From assembly GCF_033568475.1 (NCBI RefSeq), contig NW_027331831.1, forward strand, positions 10,478,001-10,542,000: a stretch of 64,000 nt of DNA. The letters run 5' to 3'. A model generated the notes under the pieces. The model saw only the letters and a program-made list of their open reading frames with translations, did not search any database and was not told the DNA's origin. Shown one piece after another: positions 61,458-64,000 of the stretch. Made by a program: the position numbers and the translations under genes. Source of the stretch: Henckelia pumila (lineage: Eukaryota > Streptophyta > Magnoliopsida > Lamiales > Gesneriaceae). The stretch's first letter is position 1. Every line of letters starts with the position of its first letter.

Positions 61458-61875
61458 ATCTGATTATCAAAATGGTTAGGATACCAAATCATCAAATTAT
61501 CTCAGTCCTCCTCTGATCATCTTACCTCTGATCAAGACTCGGTTCTGATTCAGGTGTAAATAAAGAATCGAAGAACAAGTACTCAACAAGACATGCTTCC
61601 AATCAAATCCGATAATCAGGTAGCATATCATAATTAACAGATCACATGCCTCTAATCATTCCAGATATTCCAGTAAACATGTGTCGTTAATTATAGTACT
61701 CATACTTTCAAATAAAATAAATACAATATTGTAATAAATTACTTGAAAGTAAATCATGCTATCATTTACACCATGTAATTCAATCACGTAATTAAATCAT
61801 AGCATAGATCATAAATAAGTAAAGCAGATGACTCGATCTACCCCACTCATTGTCTATCTAAGTCCAGAATTTTCT

Positions 61876-61888
61876 TGCTTTGATACCA
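61876..61888 (-). other. Gypsy primer-binding site, internal B
   Basis: Minus-strand TGGTATCAAAGCA, five bases inside LTR C. Confidence 0.85.
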
Positions 61889-61893
61889 CCAGT

Positions 61894-64000
61894 TGTGATG
61901 ACCCGAGTTCTAATCTCTCATTAATCTCATTAATCATTATTAAACCATGTTAGACAATAATCAAAGTCTAAACAAAAGAATAAATAAAAAAAAAATTTAA
62001 AATAAATTGCCCTGCGCACGCGCGGGCATCACCCCTCGCGCGCGTGCAAGCCAATGGGACCGAGACCCCCTGGCTTGGCCCGCGCGCGCGCGAGCAGTAG
62101 CTCGCCCGTGCGCAGGCCAATCGGCCAGAAATTTGGCTGCACTCTGTTGCTGTTCAAAACTTGAGTTCATGCATCCCTTTGATTCAAAATCAATTCCTAC
62201 CAAAGTCTAGACATGATGAAATCAAGCATAACAACTAGCATGTATTCCAACATGCTTTCAATGCTAGTAATAAACCAATCCAAAGCTTTACTATATCAAC
62301 ATAATATCATAAACATGCAAGATCATTGTCATATATCAAAATCAAGATACATCCTAATGGAATCAAGTAGTTACATCATTTCTCAAGTTCTAAATACAAC
62401 AACAAGACCTTAACTAGATCATCTACAAGTCTTGTACAAGTATCTTTAAACATGATCATGATTAAGACTCATTAAACTTCATGACAGCACACATAACTCC
62501 TAACTCGGATCCTCACGCTATATTGATTTCATCCCTTGTTCTTTAAGTCCGCCTTTGCCCGATTCCACTTCCTCCTATTGCAATGACACATACAACAAAA
62601 CAATAGCCGGATAACTCCGGTGAGAAATAGATTTCCCAGTAAAAGCAACTAAACATGCATAATCAATATCACAATCATGATATAGAAATAAATACAATGC
62701 ATGCTTTCGAAACAAGGTTCTTTTTATCATTCATCAATTGGGATCCCGAGAAGAAGATATCATAGCTAATCCACCGACACACCCTATCGAGGTGGGGCTA
62801 CTATCTTACTCCTCTAGACTTTGAAGCCATTATATATGCAGCTCAGACGCTAGGCTCAAACAACCACCCAGGCCATACATATACAATCCCTCAAATCGTC
62901 TATTCGAACGTGTCCGTTCATTTCAAACTCAAGGGAATAAGTCATCAAGATGAATGCAACATGTAACATAATCAATACATTCATTATATCAAGAACTTAT
63001 TCAAGTAATCAAAAGAAAGCACATAAGAGCACTTAAACAAACAAGTATGTGAATTGAGGGAACTCGATACAAACCATCTCGAGTTATAATTCCAATCAAA
63101 TTGTAGTCCACTTTTACCTTTCAAATGTGATGTCTAGGATGTCTTTGAGCTTGTCCAATTCTGTCCAAGATCAATTACCAAACACAACTCAAATTCTGTT
63201 CAATATCAACTCAACCTTCCACAAGAACTTCAAAGGAAACTCAACCAACCTTGTGTGTTCTTCTATCGGTTTCGGATTCAACGTTCTCGAGTTCACTTGT
63301 CCTGTTTACACACTGAAACAACAACATAACAAGCAAAGAATCATCAGCTAAGAGCTCATCCACTTCTAAGCTGAAGAATGATATCAAATCACTCCAATTC
63401 AAAAGTTCGACGGCATTTCGGTATAACTCGGCGATTCCCGCAAATCTCTATATCATTTCTAACATTCATATCAATTGTTCAACCTCTAAACCAAAATATC
63501 AGTAGGTTAATAGAGTGAATAACAGCTAAGAAATCATAAGAACAAGGTATACAATTCAATCTTCAATCAAATCTCAAGATTATCAAAGATAGAAGATCCA
63601 TAACATCAATTCAATACCAGCTGCTGATATCTGTCATTTTCGAACCATCAAACCTTGAGTAACAAAGAAGAAACTTACATCAAATCGAAGGTCTTGTCAA
63701 GAGGATTCCAAAACATCTTTCGGAATCGAAATCGGACAACCGTAGCTCAAGATATCACAATTTGAAAGATGAAGAAAAGTTTGGAAAATTCTGCTCTCGG
63801 TTCTTCCTTTTTCCTTTTCTGAATTTTCTGATGGAATATAGTGTAGTACACGTGAACATGCTGAGGAATAACAAGTTTCCAGCTCAAAATAATGATTTTG
63901 CACTTTGGCCCCTCAACTATGCAATAATTGCAATTCAGTCCTCAATTACTCAGTTCATTCAAATTCAATCCTAATCAATTTAAGAATATTAGAATTTAAA
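61894..64000 (-). repeat. Gypsy LTR C, truncated by the window edge
   Basis: 2107 bp present; about 65 bp more would complete it. Private differences include TCAGTAGGTTAATAG near 63501 and CAAGTTTCCAGC near 63873. Whether this is the outer 5' LTR or yet another shared LTR of a longer array cannot be seen. Confidence 0.92.

Larger units (their letters stand above)
47242..64000 (-). mobile_element. Tandem Ty3/gypsy chromovirus array (LTR-int-LTR-int-LTR)
   Basis: Order on the plus strand: LTR A 47242-49415, internal A 49416-54568, LTR B 54569-56741, internal B 56742-61893, LTR C 61894 to beyond 64000. Both internals are on the minus strand and nearly identical, and the three LTRs differ by only about ten bases per pair by eye. 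One complete unit is 9.5 kb. The integrase after RNase H and a C-terminal chromodomain identify a chromovirus; the 2.17-kb LTRs fit Tekay/Del. A shared middle LTR means one unit was added by recombination between LTRs or within a circular or tandem intermediate, not by two independent insertions. Confidence 0.93.

Overview
The window is nuclear DNA of a flowering plant. The evidence is an AT-rich background, spliced genes with GT-AG introns, a plant tRNA-Ala, plant-type Ty1/copia and Ty3/gypsy retrotransposons primed by initiator-tRNA-Met sites, Tourist-type MITEs, and three typical plant secretory gene families. A eudicot is likely; an asterid such as Lamiales is only a guess from the look of the repeats.

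Only three full-length host protein genes and one tRNA gene are visible. From the left they are: tRNA-Ala(AGC) at 1984-2056; a single-exon glyoxal/aldehyde oxidase (GLOX family, minus strand, 2570-4387); a three-exon strictosidine-synthase-like beta-propeller gene (plus strand, 32880-34305); and a nine-exon cucumisin-type subtilase (minus strand, 34636-37760). The last two converge tail to tail on a shared palindromic poly(A) signal. All three proteins appear to be secreted. A truncated duplicate of the GLOX gene, with its promoter, signal peptide and an expanded glycine-rich tract, lies at 28.5-29.1 kb.

The rest is transposable elements. 0.4-8 kb holds a Tourist-like MITE, a long hairpin element in a TA microsatellite, and a hAT-like element carrying an (AAT)n expansion. 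8.1-12.9 kb is a decayed but structurally complete copia element. 13-26 kb is dominated by a head-to-tail trimer of PIF/Harbinger-type elements that carry only the Myb/NAM-associated ORF1. It has one TAA target-site pair around the whole 10.4 kb, and a related MITE, a 2.7-kb solo gypsy LTR and a CACTA MITE are nested inside. 26-32 kb holds a LINE remnant, a minisatellite with a 225-bp higher-order period, a Mutator-like element and a small hAT MITE. 38-47 kb is a graveyard of LINE, copia, RPA-like and plant-transposon-protein fragments.

47.2 kb to the window edge is a very young Ty3/gypsy chromovirus (Tekay/Del-like) array in the order LTR - internal - LTR - internal - LTR. One internal region has an intact 1538-codon gag-pol reading frame ending in a chromodomain; the other has a one-base deletion in the gag region. 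The LTR continues beyond base 64000.

I see no CRISPR array, bacterial-type operon or clearly novel enzymatic system. The most unusual structures are the Harbinger trimer, the tandem gypsy array, the GLOX-derived glycine-rich mini-gene and the higher-order minisatellite.
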